Shown: one piece after another, positions 1-9,068 of the stretch
Numbering within the stretch: the first letter of the stretch is position 1
Layout of the letters: each line of letters begins with the position of its first letter
Source of the DNA: Pyrrhoderma lamaoense
Lineage: Eukaryota; Basidiomycota; Agaricomycetes; Hymenochaetales; Hymenochaetaceae
Reading direction: 5' to 3'
Assembly (NCBI GenBank): GCA_002794735.1
Contig: NBAZ01000054.1
Coordinates: 1-46,471 of the forward strand
Length of the DNA stretch: 46,471 nucleotides
Notes under the pieces: generated by a model
What the model was told of the DNA's origin: nothing
The model's database searches: none
Seen by the model: only the letters and a program-made list of their open reading frames with translations
Translations under genes and position numbers: made by a program

Positions 1-444
1 GAAAATAACCTACATTTTTGAGCTGCAATGGCTCTCTCAATAAATTCTCTAAAATAACAAAAAAATAAAATAACAGATTTCAAGATTTATATCTAAAGTT
101 TTTAAGCTAAAAGTTAAAAGGCATAAAATTAAGTTTTAAAATTTAAGTTATTGAATTAAAATGAGTAAAACTACTGATTTGTCATAATAAAGCATGACAA
201 AATTGCATGTAATATGAGTTTTTGTATTATTTTTGTGAGAATTTGAATGTCTTATTTTATAGCTTCAATATACTGTCCTTTTAAGCTATTATTTTATTAT
301 TTACTTGCTATTTTATGCAGTACTGTACATGTACATGTGCCCCTCTTTCAAAATCTGCCTTTACACAACATATCACATATTTTCAAGATAAATTAGATTA
401 AAAAAAAAAAATTGTATTATGCAATACTTTTGTGGGCAACTATA
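1..444. mobile_element. Tc1/mariner right end (remnant)
   Basis: AT-rich sequence without a recognisable gene. It ends at 421-443 in caatacttttgtgggcaact, which matches the right ends of the two better-preserved Tc1 elements in this window (21694-21715 and 25679-25701). The sequence just after it, from about 445, resumes the reading frame of a Ty3 pol gene, so the DNA transposon sits inside that gene. The left end is outside the window. A short motif at 333-350 (gtgcccctctttcaaa) recurs in the inverted-repeat unit near 17000. Confidence 0.55.
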
Positions 445-666
445 AGTTGAAAGTACTAGACACTTGGAGGATTCATCCTGTATTCAATGAAGTACTATTA
501 TCTCTGTATCACTCCTCTCAGTTCAAATTCTAACAATGACTGCTACTGCCACCACCAAAGATCATAGATAGAAATGAAGAATGGGAAGTGAAAGAAGTGT
601 TAAGAGCCAAATTAGTGGGATGCAGAGCATTGTAGTTTAAAATGAAATGAAAAGGATACTCACATG
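445..666 (+). pseudogene. Ty3/gypsy element F: pol C-terminal part, segment 1
   Basis: Translation of 447-666 gives the end of a chromovirus pol. It has a GPY/F-type tail (TWRIHPVFNEVLLSLY), a proline-rich linker, then a chromodomain start (EEWEVKEVL), with in-frame stops near 529 and 637. It stops at element A's target site. The next residues are found at 7563-7605 (reading QWLLASYLKN) and again from 15632. The same gene was therefore split first by A and then by X1. Family membership is clear from the order GPY/F then chromodomain. The copy is inactive. Confidence 0.8.
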
Positions 667-952
667 TGTTATGAAACTAAGTCTATTTTCGCTTTTTTGC
701 TTACTAAGTAGCTTACATAAGCTGACTAAGCACTTACATAAACATCTTACATAAGTGGATTATCAATCGTCTTACATAAGCTTACATAAGCTGCTTACTT
801 AATCATTATTACCTAAGCATCTTACCTAATCACTTACATAATATGCTTACATAAGTCGCTTACTAAGCACTGACTCAGCATATGACTCAGCTGTCTTATT
901 AAGCATCTCATCTTATCTTATCTCTCTCTTATCTCCACTGCTTACTCATCTG

Positions 953-995
953 TTCTAGAACATTCTGAGACCTTCCAGAACATTCTAGAACATTC
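953..995 (+). promoter_or_regulatory. Heat shock element array in LTR A
   Basis: Alternating TTC and GAA triplets start at 953, 958, 963, 973, 978, 983, 988 and 993. Only the unit expected at 968 is degenerate (aga). Eight of nine units therefore keep the 5-bp register that trimeric heat-shock factor recognises (nGAAn inverted repeats). The array lies about 235 bp upstream of the TATA box. The identical array is at 7042-7084 in the 3' LTR. Heat-induced expression is inferred. Confidence 0.75.
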
Positions 996-1229
996 CACCA
1001 TGCTCCACCACCTTCCATCATTCTTCATGGCCATCCTTCCCCATTTGGTTTAGTCCCCTCTGTAATTAGCCTATTTTATGTTTCAGCTAGCACAGCCTAG
1101 CTTAGCCTGATTATTTAGCCTGTTTATTATGTTTCAGCTAGCACAGCCTAGCACAGCTTAGTTTAGCCTAATAGTTTAGCCATAGACCCTGCCGGGTTTT
1201 TTCATTATTCCCACACTGCCTCCCACATG

Positions 1230-1276
1230 TATAAATACCCCCCTCCTGTCAGTAGCTAGTCCCCCAGTCTTGATCT
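1230..1276 (+). promoter_or_regulatory. LTR A TATA box and predicted transcript start
   Basis: The TATA box is tataaata at 1230-1237. The predicted start is A1266, 36 bp downstream, chosen because 1266-1276 (agtcttgatct) is the exact complement of the PBS. In Tf1-type elements the self-primer is the first 11 nt of the mRNA. The position fits a normal TATA-to-start distance. Confidence 0.65.
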
Positions 1277-1468
1277 TGTCTTCCCTCCTAGACTAGTACC
1301 TTCTAATACATCCTCTTGTCCCCTCCTCACTGTTCTCCCCCTCCTCTTGTCCCTCCTCTCCTCTGTCTCTGTCTACATCAGTGTATGCTGGTTGTGCCTT
1401 GTCTTCAGACCCTGCTGACTAAGCATTCTGCTGACTAATACTGGTACTAGAACTAGTCATTGCTGACA

Positions 1469-2050
1469 TTAGATCAAGACTCCCTCTATCACTACTTTCC
1501 TAGTGTTACTCTCTTATCACCACTCTTGTGGTGTTTCCACCAACCATCTTTCCCCACCCTTGTTCACTTTCTATCAGACATACCCATTAAAGCCTTCTAC
1601 CATTTTCTCACCACTATTCCTATAAGAGTAAAGCCAGTCCCTTTTCCTTTTCTAGTAGTGTTTGGGATATTACTCTTTTGATTGTTTGTCCAGAGTTATT
1701 TCTCACTTGAGGATAACTTCTGCACTAAGTTACTTAGATACACAACACACTATCCCTTGGCTAGATTCTCAACTTAAGGGCTTTGGCCTGGAGACTAGTT
1801 TGAACACCTCTACTCAGTGGATAATAGTCAAAACCACTAGTGAGTTGTTGTTACAAGCAGAGTGTGTTCCCTTAAGCAGTAGTAAAACCCCACAAGTAGT
1901 TTTGTAGAGTGTAATAGAGTAAGGTTGACTTGCCTTCTCTTAGAATTAGACACTAGATAGCCTAGAGTAGATATTTACTTATTCCCTTTATTTTTACCTT
2001 ATCTAGATTAGTAGTACCTTCACTCAGTTCACCCCATAGTTACTTCATCT
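1469..2050 (+). other. Element A PBS and untranslated leader
   Basis: The 582-nt leader lies between LTR and gag. The PBS agatcaagact (1471-1481) lies 2 nt after the LTR end and pairs over 11 nt with 1266-1276. It lacks the TGG start expected of a tRNA-complementary PBS. Short open frames occur within the leader (about 1460-1907) but show no recognisable domain. Confidence 0.7.
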
Positions 2051-3013
2051 ATGACAGATATTTCAAGTACCTCTGAGCAGCTGGATGCACTTGTTGACCA
2101 GTTATCAAGTGTGCATCTCAGTGACTCATTGAAGGGAAAAAGAAGACTGCATAGACAGATCCATGTAGCCAAACCCAACCCATTCTCAGGACAAAGAAAA
2201 GACTTCAAACCTTTTCTGAAATCCTTGAGGTTATACTTGTTAGCAGCCAGAGATGAACTCACCACTGATGAGGAGAAAATCATCTTTACTCTCTCATTCA
2301 TGACAGATGGCTTAGCTGGGTTATGGGCAGACAACTACTTGGAGGAATGTGACATGGTCATCACTGATGAGTGGGAAACTTTTCTAGCCAGGCTCAAAGA
2401 GACCTTTGATGATCCTCATGAGAAAGCTAATGCTCAAGAAAAGCTGAACAACATCACTCAAGGAAAGAAAACTGCAGAGGAGTTCTTCCAAGAGTTTGAT
2501 TTGCTAATTAGAGCAGCTAAATACCATGAGAACCATGATGAATACCTTATCTCTATTCTTAGAGAAAAAGTTAACCCAAAAGTAGTCATGAAGATCACAG
2601 AGATGGTGGATGAGCCTGAAGATTACCATACTTGGAAAAGGATGGCAATTAAAATAGATAGAAAACTTCATCTGGCCAGTACCATAGTAGCTAAACCCAC
2701 TTCTTACACAAAACCTCCAGTCCTCCCCAAACAACACAGCCAAATACCAGAGAAAAGAGACAACACTGGTGTTACTTTTGGTGGCAGAGGACAGCCCATG
2801 GATGTCTCTATTGACAGGGCCAGGAGAAATGGTTTATGCTATCTATGTGGACTTAAAGGCCACTTAGCCAGAGAATGTCCTCAGAAGAAAGCACAGATTA
2901 GATCTATCTTAATGTGCATGGAACCTGAAGAGAGACAAGCTTGGGCTGATGAAGTTGATATCCTGAAAGAATCAGAGTTAGCTAGAGTAGAACAGGATTT
3001 TGTGGAAGCCTGA
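2051..3013 (+). CDS. gag: Gag of element A
   Basis: A 320-aa capsid/nucleocapsid protein that forms the virus-like particle and packages element RNA. The region around residues 35-210 has the helical retrotransposon-gag pattern (for example WETFLARLKETFDD). A single CCHC zinc knuckle, C263-x2-C266-x4-H271-x4-C276, follows and would bind RNA. The ATG at 2051 is the first in this frame after the leader. The frame ends at TGA 3011-3013. The pol frame is -1 relative to it and already open from 2986, giving a 28-nt overlap. The protein is complete without internal stops, so the element may be competent. Confidence 0.93.
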   Translation: MTDISSTSEQLDALVDQLSSVHLSDSLKGKRRLHRQIHVAKPNPFSGQRKDFKPFLKSLRLYLLAARDELTTDEEKIIFTLSFMTDGLAGLWADNYLEECDMVITDEWETFLARLKETFDDPHEKANAQEKLNNITQGKKTAEEFFQEFDLLIRAAKYHENHDEYLISILREKVNPKVVMKITEMVDEPEDYHTWKRMAIKIDRKLHLASTIVAKPTSYTKPPVLPKQHSQIPEKRDNTGVTFGGRGQPMDVSIDRARRNGLCYLCGLKGHLARECPQKKAQIRSILMCMEPEERQAWADEVDILKESELARVEQDFVEA

Positions 3014-3015
3014 CT

Positions 3016-6000
3016 TTGAATGTGGCAGAGGAAGGCATTAGTAATGATTCAAATACTAGTACAAATAAAATTGTTGTTAATACCAGTAATGAATCAAAAT
3101 CCACAGAATTCTGTAAGAAAGTACCCTCTTTTAAAGAAACCAGAGATAGACTGTTGCAGATAGTACACCCCAAAAGAGCCAAAGAAATCACCAGAAGCTT
3201 AGTCAGACAAATAAATCAGCTGACAGGTGATGAGTTAACTTCTGCAATAGCTTCTCTGAAAGAACCCAAAAAATTTATTAGAGGTGGAAAAGGGAGACAA
3301 CTCACTGTCCCCATACTTTTAGCTACTCTTGATAATAACCTGCAAATACAATCTCAAGGATTGATTGATAGTGGATGCACAGGTTCATGCATTAATGAGA
3401 GTTTAGTAAAGAAACATCAGCTTGTTACAAAGAAAACACCACTAGCAATTCCTGTATACAATGCTGATGGCACTCTCAATAAAGCTGGTGCAATAAGAGA
3501 ATATATTTCTATGCGCTTGTCTATCCACAATCATGTAGAAAGAATAGATCTGGCTGTCACAAATCTGGGAGACACAGACATCTTCATTGGTCATGAGTGG
3601 TTAAAGAAACATAATCCAAGCATAGATTGGGTTAAAGCCACTATAAACTTTGACAGATGCCCAGAAGAGTGCAACATGCCAAATTCTTCTCAATCCACTT
3701 CAGGGAACATCAATTCTCCACTTAAGACTTGCCAACTAGTCAAAGAAAATATAGTAATACCTGACTTTAGTCAAGAGTATCCCACTGTATTTAGTGAGCA
3801 AGAATTCAACAAACTACCAGAGAGAAGGCCTTGGGATCATGCTATTGAAACCAAACCTGACTTTGTTCCAAAAGACTGTAAAATTTATCCATTAACAGTC
3901 AAAGAACAAGAAGCTCTGGATCAGTTTCTTGATGAAAATCTTAAAAGTGGTAGAATCAGACCTTCTAAATCCCCTCAAGCATCTCCATTTTTCTTCATTA
4001 AGAAAAAAGATGGTACATTAAGACCAATCCAGGATTATAGAAAGTTAAATGAGGGCACTATCAAAAATAGATACCCCATTCCTCTAATCCAGGAGTTGCT
4101 TGATAAAACCAAAATGTCTAATTACTTCACAAAATTAGATGTTAGATGGGGATACAATAATATTAGAATTAAAGAAGGTGATGAGTGGAAAGCAGCCTTT
4201 AAAACTAATAGAGGACTGTTTGAACCCACTGTTATGTTCTTTGGATTAACCAATTCTCCTGCTACTTTTCAAGCTTTTATGAACACTATATTAAAAGACT
4301 TGATACAGGAGGGTTCAGTAGTAGTTTACTTAGATGACATCTTGATATTCACCAGATGTTTATCTGAACATATTAGACTTGTCAGACAAGTACTACAAGT
4401 GTTAAAAGACAATCACTTATGTCTGAGATACTCTAAATGTTCATTTGCTGAACCCAAAATTGGTTATTTGGGATATGTAGTGGGTGGTGGTAAAATTGAA
4501 ATGGAAACCCAAAAGATTAAAGCTATACAAGAATGGCCAGAACCCAAGAATGTTAAACAATTAGAATCATTTTTGGGATTCTGTGGATTTTATAGACGCT
4601 TTGTCAAGGGCTACAGTCATATTACCACACCACTCAACAGGTTAAAAGGAAAATCAGGATGGAAATGGGGAAAAGAAGAAGCAGAAGCAGTGATACAGCT
4701 CAAACAAGCTATCACTTCTGCTCCAGTTTTAGCAGTGCCCACAGACAATGATCCATTCAGAATTGAAACAGATGCTTCTAACTTTGCAATTGGGGCAGTT
4801 TTGTCTCAAAAGCAGAATAACAAATGGCACCCCATAGCATTCATGTCAGAATCCATGACACCAGAGGAAAGAAATTATCCCATCTATGACAAAGAAATGC
4901 TAGCCATTGTTAAAGCTCTGAAAGAATGGAGACCATACTTGTATGAAGCCAAACATACAGTAGAAGTCTGGACAGATCATGCTAATATTCAGTACTTTAG
5001 AGAACCTCAGGATTTAAACAGAAGACAGGCCAGATGGATGCTGCTTCTATGGAAATATGATCTTACAATCATTCACAAGCCTAGAAAAGAAATGAAAAAG
5101 GCTGACCTTCTGTCAAGAAGAGTTGATCATGACAGGGGGGAGAATGATAATAAGAGAGTTACCATGTTAAAACCTGAGTGGTTCAGAGCCACAAGTATTG
5201 AATCATTAGATACAGAACTGGTTAAAAGCATTAAAGAAAGTACACATGCAATTGATCAGTCTGTAAAAAGAGCACTTGATAACAAAGAAAAAGACTGGGC
5301 AGAGAATGATCATTTGATTACTTGGCAAAACAAAATTTATGTCCCAAAAGATAAAACTTTGAGAGCTAAAATCATCAAAGTTCATCATGATGAGACAGTA
5401 GCTGGTCATCCTGGTAGAAACAAAACCCAGGAATTAGTGACTCGCAATTTTTGGTGGCCAAGAATCACAAATGACATTCGCTTGTATGTTTCTGGTTGTG
5501 ATACATGTCAGAGAACTAAGGCTCATAGAAACAAAAAGCATGCTCCATTAAACCCTAATGAAATACCAACTAGACCCTGGGAAATTATATCTATTGACTT
5601 AATAGGTGAATTACCAGAATCTAAGGGTTTTAATGCAATATGTGTAATTGTGGACAGATTTAGTAAACAAATTCATGCTCTCCCCACTAATATGGAACTC
5701 ACATCTGAGGGGTTAGCAAGAATTTACAGAGATCAAGTCTTCAGACTTCATGGTCTTCCCAGAAAGATCATAAGTGACAGAGGTCCACAATTTGAGTCTA
5801 GTTTCATGCATGACTTGTATAGATTGTTGGGTATTACTGGAAATCCTTTTACTGCATATCACCCCCAAACTGATGGCCAAACTGAGAGAATAAATCAAGA
5901 AATTGAACAGTATCTCAGAGCTTACATCAATCATAGACAATCAGATTGGGCTGAGTGGTTAGCAATAGCTGAATTCTCTTATAATGACAAAGTACAATCC

Positions 6001-6702
6001 TCTACTGGATATTCACCTTTCTTTGTAAATTATGGATTACATCCATATAAAGGGTCCAATCCCAGAAGAGAACCTGTCAATGAATCAGCTGGACAATTTG
6101 CTAAAACTATGCAGAAAGTCAGAGAAGAAGTTGAAGCCAGTTTAAAGAAGGCTGCTGAAGTTATGAAACACTTTTATGATAGAAATAAAGGTGAATCCAT
6201 TGAGTACAAGAAAGGAGACTTAGTAATGCTTGAAGCAACCAACTTACCCTCTATAAAACCTATGAAAAAACTGGACTGTAAAAGATATGGTCCATTTGAA
6301 GTAATAGAAAAAGTCAATAGAGGTGCTTACAAGCTAAAACTTCCAAGTACTTGGAGAAGAATACACCCAGTATTTAATGAAGTTCTACTGTCTCCTTATA
6401 CAACTCCAGCCTTTGAAAACCAGCAACAAGCCCCACCCCCACCTCCAGTGCTTATTGGCAAAGAACAAGAGTATGAAGTGGAATCCATTGTAGACTCTAA
6501 ATTTGTCAGAAATAAGCTTAAATTTCTGGTACACTGGAAAGGATATGGTGTTGAAAGCAGAACTTGGGAGCCTGAAGAACATTTGGAAAACTCTAAAGAA
6601 TTAATTGAAGAGTTTTACAAAGAAAATCCCAGAGCTCCCAGAAGATTGAGAGTTATAGACATGAGATACATACCCTCTTTTCAAAGTCAAAGTCATGATT
6701 GA
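3016..6702 (+). CDS. pol: Pol polyprotein of element A
   Basis: A polyprotein of about 1228 aa. In order: aspartic protease (D118-S119-G120); reverse transcriptase with YLDD at 438-441; RNase H with first acidic residue D586; integrase with a zinc domain (H791, H798, C828, C831) and catalytic triad D861, D921, E957 (35-residue spacing); GPY/F module; C-terminal chromodomain from about 1152 (EYEVESI to WKGYGVES), which in related elements targets modified histone H3. No ATG opens the frame: position 3016 is TTG, the frame begins after TAG 2983-2985, and the first internal Met lies after the protease motif. Expression by -1 frameshifting from gag is therefore likely. All key residues are present. 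Arg codons are almost all AGA/AGG. Confidence 0.95.
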   Translation: MNVAEEGISNDSNTSTNKIVVNTSNESKSTEFCKKVPSFKETRDRLLQIVHPKRAKEITRSLVRQINQLTGDELTSAIASLKEPKKFIRGGKGRQLTVPILLATLDNNLQIQSQGLIDSGCTGSCINESLVKKHQLVTKKTPLAIPVYNADGTLNKAGAIREYISMRLSIHNHVERIDLAVTNLGDTDIFIGHEWLKKHNPSIDWVKATINFDRCPEECNMPNSSQSTSGNINSPLKTCQLVKENIVIPDFSQEYPTVFSEQEFNKLPERRPWDHAIETKPDFVPKDCKIYPLTVKEQEALDQFLDENLKSGRIRPSKSPQASPFFFIKKKDGTLRPIQDYRKLNEGTIKNRYPIPLIQELLDKTKMSNYFTKLDVRWGYNNIRIKEGDEWKAAFKTNRGLFEPTVMFFGLTNSPATFQAFMNTILKDLIQEGSVVVYLDDILIFTRCLSEHIRLVRQVLQVLKDNHLCLRYSKCSFAEPKIGYLGYVVGGGKIEMETQKIKAIQEWPEPKNVKQLESFLGFCGFYRRFVKGYSHITTPLNRLKGKSGWKWGKEEAEAVIQLKQAITSAPVLAVPTDNDPFRIETDASNFAIGAVLSQKQNNKWHPIAFMSESMTPEERNYPIYDKEMLAIVKALKEWRPYLYEAKHTVEVWTDHANIQYFREPQDLNRRQARWMLLLWKYDLTIIHKPRKEMKKADLLSRRVDHDRGENDNKRVTMLKPEWFRATSIESLDTELVKSIKESTHAIDQSVKRALDNKEKDWAENDHLITWQNKIYVPKDKTLRAKIIKVHHDETVAGHPGRNKTQELVTRNFWWPRITNDIRLYVSGCDTCQRTKAHRNKKHAPLNPNEIPTRPWEIISIDLIGELPESKGFNAICVIVDRFSKQIHALPTNMELTSEGLARIYRDQVFRLHGLPRKIISDRGPQFESSFMHDLYRLLGITGNPFTAYHPQTDGQTERINQEIEQYLRAYINHRQSDWAEWLAIAEFSYNDKVQSSTGYSPFFVNYGLHPYKGSNPRREPVNESAGQFAKTMQKVREEVEASLKKAAEVMKHFYDRNKGESIEYKKGDLVMLEATNLPSIKPMKKLDCKRYGPFEVIEKVNRGAYKLKLPSTWRRIHPVFNEVLLSPYTTPAFENQQQAPPPPPVLIGKEQEYEVESIVDSKFVRNKLKFLVHWKGYGVESRTWEPEEHLENSKELIEEFYKENPRAPRRLRVIDMRYIPSFQSQSHD

Positions 6703-6715
6703 GGACAATCAATCT

Positions 6716-6729
6716 AAGAGAGGGGGTAA
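6716..6729 (+). other. Polypurine tract of element A
   Basis: The purine-rich run aagagagggggtaa lies immediately before the 3' LTR. This is the usual plus-strand primer position for LTR retrotransposons. Confidence 0.8.
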
Positions 6730-7557
6730 TGTTATGAAACTAAGTCTATTTTCGCTTTTTTGCTTACTAAGTAGCTTACATAAGCTGACTAAGCACTTAC
6801 ATAAGCATCTTACATAAGTGGATTACCAATCGTCTTACATAAGCTTACATAAGCTGCTTACTTAATCATTATTACCTAAGCATCTTACCTAATCAGCTTA
6901 GTCAGCATGCTTACCTAATCACTTACATAATATGCTTACATAAGTCGCTTACTAAGCACTGACTCAGCATATGACTCAGCTGTCTTATTAAGCATCTCAT
7001 CTTATCTTATCTCTCTCTTATCTCCACTGCTTACTCATCTGTTCTAGAACATTCTGAGACCTTCCAGAACATTCTAGAACATTCCACCATGCTCCACCAC
7101 CTTCCATCATTCTTCATGGCCATCCTTCCCCATTTGGTTTAGTCCCCTCTGTAATTAGCCTATTTTATGTTTCAGCTAGCACAGCCTAGCTTAGCCTGAT
7201 TATTTAGCCTGTTTATTATGTTTCAGCTAGCACAGCCTAGCACAGCTTAGTTTAGCCTAATAGTTTAGCCATAGACCCTGCCGGGTTTTTTCATTATTCC
7301 CACACTGCCTCCCACATGTATAAATACCCCCCTCCTGTCAGTAGCTAGTCCCCCAGTCTTGATCTTGTCTTCCCTCCTAGACTAGTACCTTCTAATACAT
7401 CCTCTTGTCCCCTCCTCACTGTTCTCCCCCTCCTCTTGTCCCTCCTCTCCTCTGTCTTTGTCTACATCAGTGTATGCTGGTTGTGCCTTGTCTTCAGACC
7501 CTGCTGACTAAGCATTCTGCTGACTAATACTGGTACTAGAACTAGTCATTGCTGACA
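6730..7557 (+). repeat. 3' LTR of element A
   Basis: An 828-bp copy of the 5' LTR. It has the same TGTTATG start, GCTGACA end, HSE array (7042-7084) and TATA box. The extra 26 bp lies in the cttac/ctaatca repeat block (about 6895-6920). Positions 7558-7562 are the target duplication. Positions 7563-7605 resume the chromodomain frame of element F. Confidence 0.95.
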
Positions 7558-7722
7558 ACATGAGCACAATCAATGGCTGCTTGCAAGTTATTTGAAGAAT
7601 GCACCTGTTACGGGATTGGAGGTTTGAAGATTTGCGGATCATCGGCTAGGTCGGAGATCAAACACAAACCAAATATAGGAAGCTGTAAATCCTGCCTATT
7701 ACGAACAATAGCAAACTCAGCC

Positions 7723-8528
7723 ATGTCACACAGGGAAGTCCTCTTTCAAGATGAAGAAAGGCCTGCGGTGTTTGAACGACTACATGCGCAGCCAGCAGAG
7801 CCATTGCTGGATCAAGTCCGTGGTTGGATAGAATCACGGCAAAGGTCAGAGACTAGGACCTTACCAAATCCTACAGGAGACGTAGGTGTTCGTATAGCAG
7901 TACATGAAGCAGAACGAACTAGCAAATCTCAAGTACACAGTCAGGTGGAACGAGTCCCCTGGTACCAGACCAGGGTAGGGTGTATTAATTGCAAGAAGAC
8001 TTATTCGTTACAATCGGACCTCTACAAGATCACTTGGACAACTCTCTTTGAAATGAGAGTGGATGCTACCGAGTTTACAGTACAAGTACAGAAATACTGG
8101 ACAGACGATTCTATTCGAGAGTTCTCTCATTGGGAACAAGATGTATGGACCTTTCACTACGTTACATTTTTGGAGTTAAGAAGGAAGGAAAAGGTCTGGG
8201 GTCAAGTCAGGATTGTGGTCTTAACGAATATGGAGCATACTGGACACCAGCACGAAGAACAGTGCAGCAGTAGTGTGGTTCACTATCAAGTGATACCAAA
8301 GGATCCCCCAGAATGGGGAATACTCTTACTCCGTCAGCTACCAAGGAAAGTCTACGATCATCTCAAGTTAATCGATGTGCCTGGATACATACGATGGGGA
8401 TATCACCAATACTTCAATGCCGAACAACGTGTGGCCTGCTGGGTCGGCACGGACCATTCAGGGTCTTTGTGGAGTGAACGTACAACACGCTTCAGCCACA
8501 ATTGGGGTTATCTAGGGTTCAGGGCAGT
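7723..8528 (+). pseudogene. U3-encoded protein of unit X (interrupted)
   Basis: The ATG at 7723 opens a frame that runs to B's insertion point and resumes at 14793-14832, ending at TAG 14830-14832. The uninterrupted protein would be about 281 aa. No family was recognised. Visible traits: acidic/Arg-rich N-terminus, C87-x2-C90-x5-L96-Q97-x2-L100, many tryptophans, a strand-rich centre around W159 and a C-terminal PNSGTGDW. There is no signal peptide or membrane segment. A TATA-like aaatatagg at 7671 precedes it. In X2 and most of X3 the frame stays aligned, with nonsense changes mainly CGA to TGA, which suggests it was coding when the copies spread. Fungal origin is inferred; function is unknown. 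Confidence 0.6.
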
Positions 8529-9016
8529 TGTTACGGTCGCAGAGATCAGGCAAGCCCTATGCACGCGTGACGTGGCAACGATAACAATAGATATGCACAG
8601 TTCTAAGTATGACGCTCAAGACCACTAGTTGACTTAGTAGCGGTTGTCTCACTGCGAGAGAACTCTACAAGTTAGTTATATTAAGTGCTACTTAGTACAA
8701 TATGCTTACCTGCGAGAGAACTCTACAAGAGGTTAACTTTATGGTGGTGACGGTCAAAGAATGAAGTGTGTGGGGAGTTCTCTCGCAGATTGCCGGGTTT
8801 ATATACTAGTGGGAACAAACATTAATAAGCAATGAGTCATGGATGATAAATCAGAATGTGAGTCAGGTAACGAAGTGAGTCGTGTGAGAATGAGTCATAC
8901 AAACTGAGTCACAACAAATAAGATAAAAGATGAAACAAATAACACGTCAACAACGCGTCAACATGAGTCAATAATGGACTTAGGGAAATTAAGAAAATGT
9001 CCTTTAGTTCGTAACA
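8529..9016 (-). repeat. 3' LTR of element B
   Basis: Read on -, this LTR starts at 9016 (TGTTACGAAC) and ends at 8529 (CCGTAACA). It contains two 20-bp direct repeats (8652-8671, 8710-8729), a partial inverted copy (8775-8788), the 11-nt self-primer complement (8730-8740) and the TGAGTCA cluster. Confidence 0.93.
8833..8970 (-). promoter_or_regulatory. TGAGTCA (Gcn4/AP-1 type) site cluster in LTR B
   Basis: Perfect 7-bp sites occur at 8833, 8859, 8891, 8905 and 8964, with a near-match TGAGTCG at 8876. The same cluster is in the other LTR. TGASTCA is the site of fungal bZIP activators such as Gcn4/CPC1 and is close to Yap1-type sites. The cluster lies upstream of the TATA box in the sense direction. 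The C-family LTR keeps four of these sites (39839-39927 area), which argues for function. The regulator itself is inferred. Confidence 0.6.
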
Positions 9017-9030
9017 TCACCCCTCTGCTA
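9017..9030 (-). other. Polypurine tract of element B
   Basis: On - the sequence reads tagcagaggggtga directly before the 3' LTR, the expected plus-strand primer site. The sequence between here and the pol end has no other feature. Confidence 0.7.
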
Positions 9031-9068
9031 TGGCTGATTCTCCTGGATCAGCGAAGAGCTTGTGGATA

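Larger units (their letters stand above)
667..1468 (+). repeat. 5' LTR of element A
   Basis: An 802-bp repeat that starts TGTTATGAAAC and ends GCTGACA. Its U3 has many copies of the block cttacataag (about 710-860), two TGACTCA sites (871-877, 883-889), a heat-shock-element array (953-995) and a TATA box (1230-1237). The 3' copy is 26 bp longer because of one extra block after position 834. Confidence 0.95.
667..7557 (+). mobile_element. Intact Ty3/gypsy chromovirus A
   Basis: A complete 6.9-kb element. Its LTRs at 667-1468 and 6730-7557 are flanked by a perfect 5-bp target duplication, acatg at 662-666 and 7558-7562. Between them lie a PBS, gag, pol and a polypurine tract. I see three substitutions and one 26-bp indel between the LTRs, so insertion was recent. 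Both ORFs are open. The element sits in the chromodomain codons of older element F. Domain order (protease, RT, RNase H, integrase, chromodomain) and the self-complementary PBS place it near Tf1/sushi-type chromoviruses. Confidence 0.95.

Noticed and set aside
1469..1485. tRNA-primed PBS in element A
   Set aside because: No TGG start, and an exact self-match exists instead.
1460..1907. Two small open frames in the element A leader
   Set aside because: They overlap the LTR end and leader, lack recognisable domains and are not needed to explain the element. Possible upstream ORFs at most.
3016..3018. TTG as a true start of pol A
   Set aside because: The frame opens 30 nt earlier, and Ty3 elements usually make Pol as a Gag fusion. 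A non-ATG start is possible but not preferred.
7573..7722. Upstream ATG at 7573 as the start of the X protein
   Set aside because: 7573-7605 belongs to element F outside the X unit and is not shared by other X copies. The ATG at 7723 is shared by the X2 and X3 copies.
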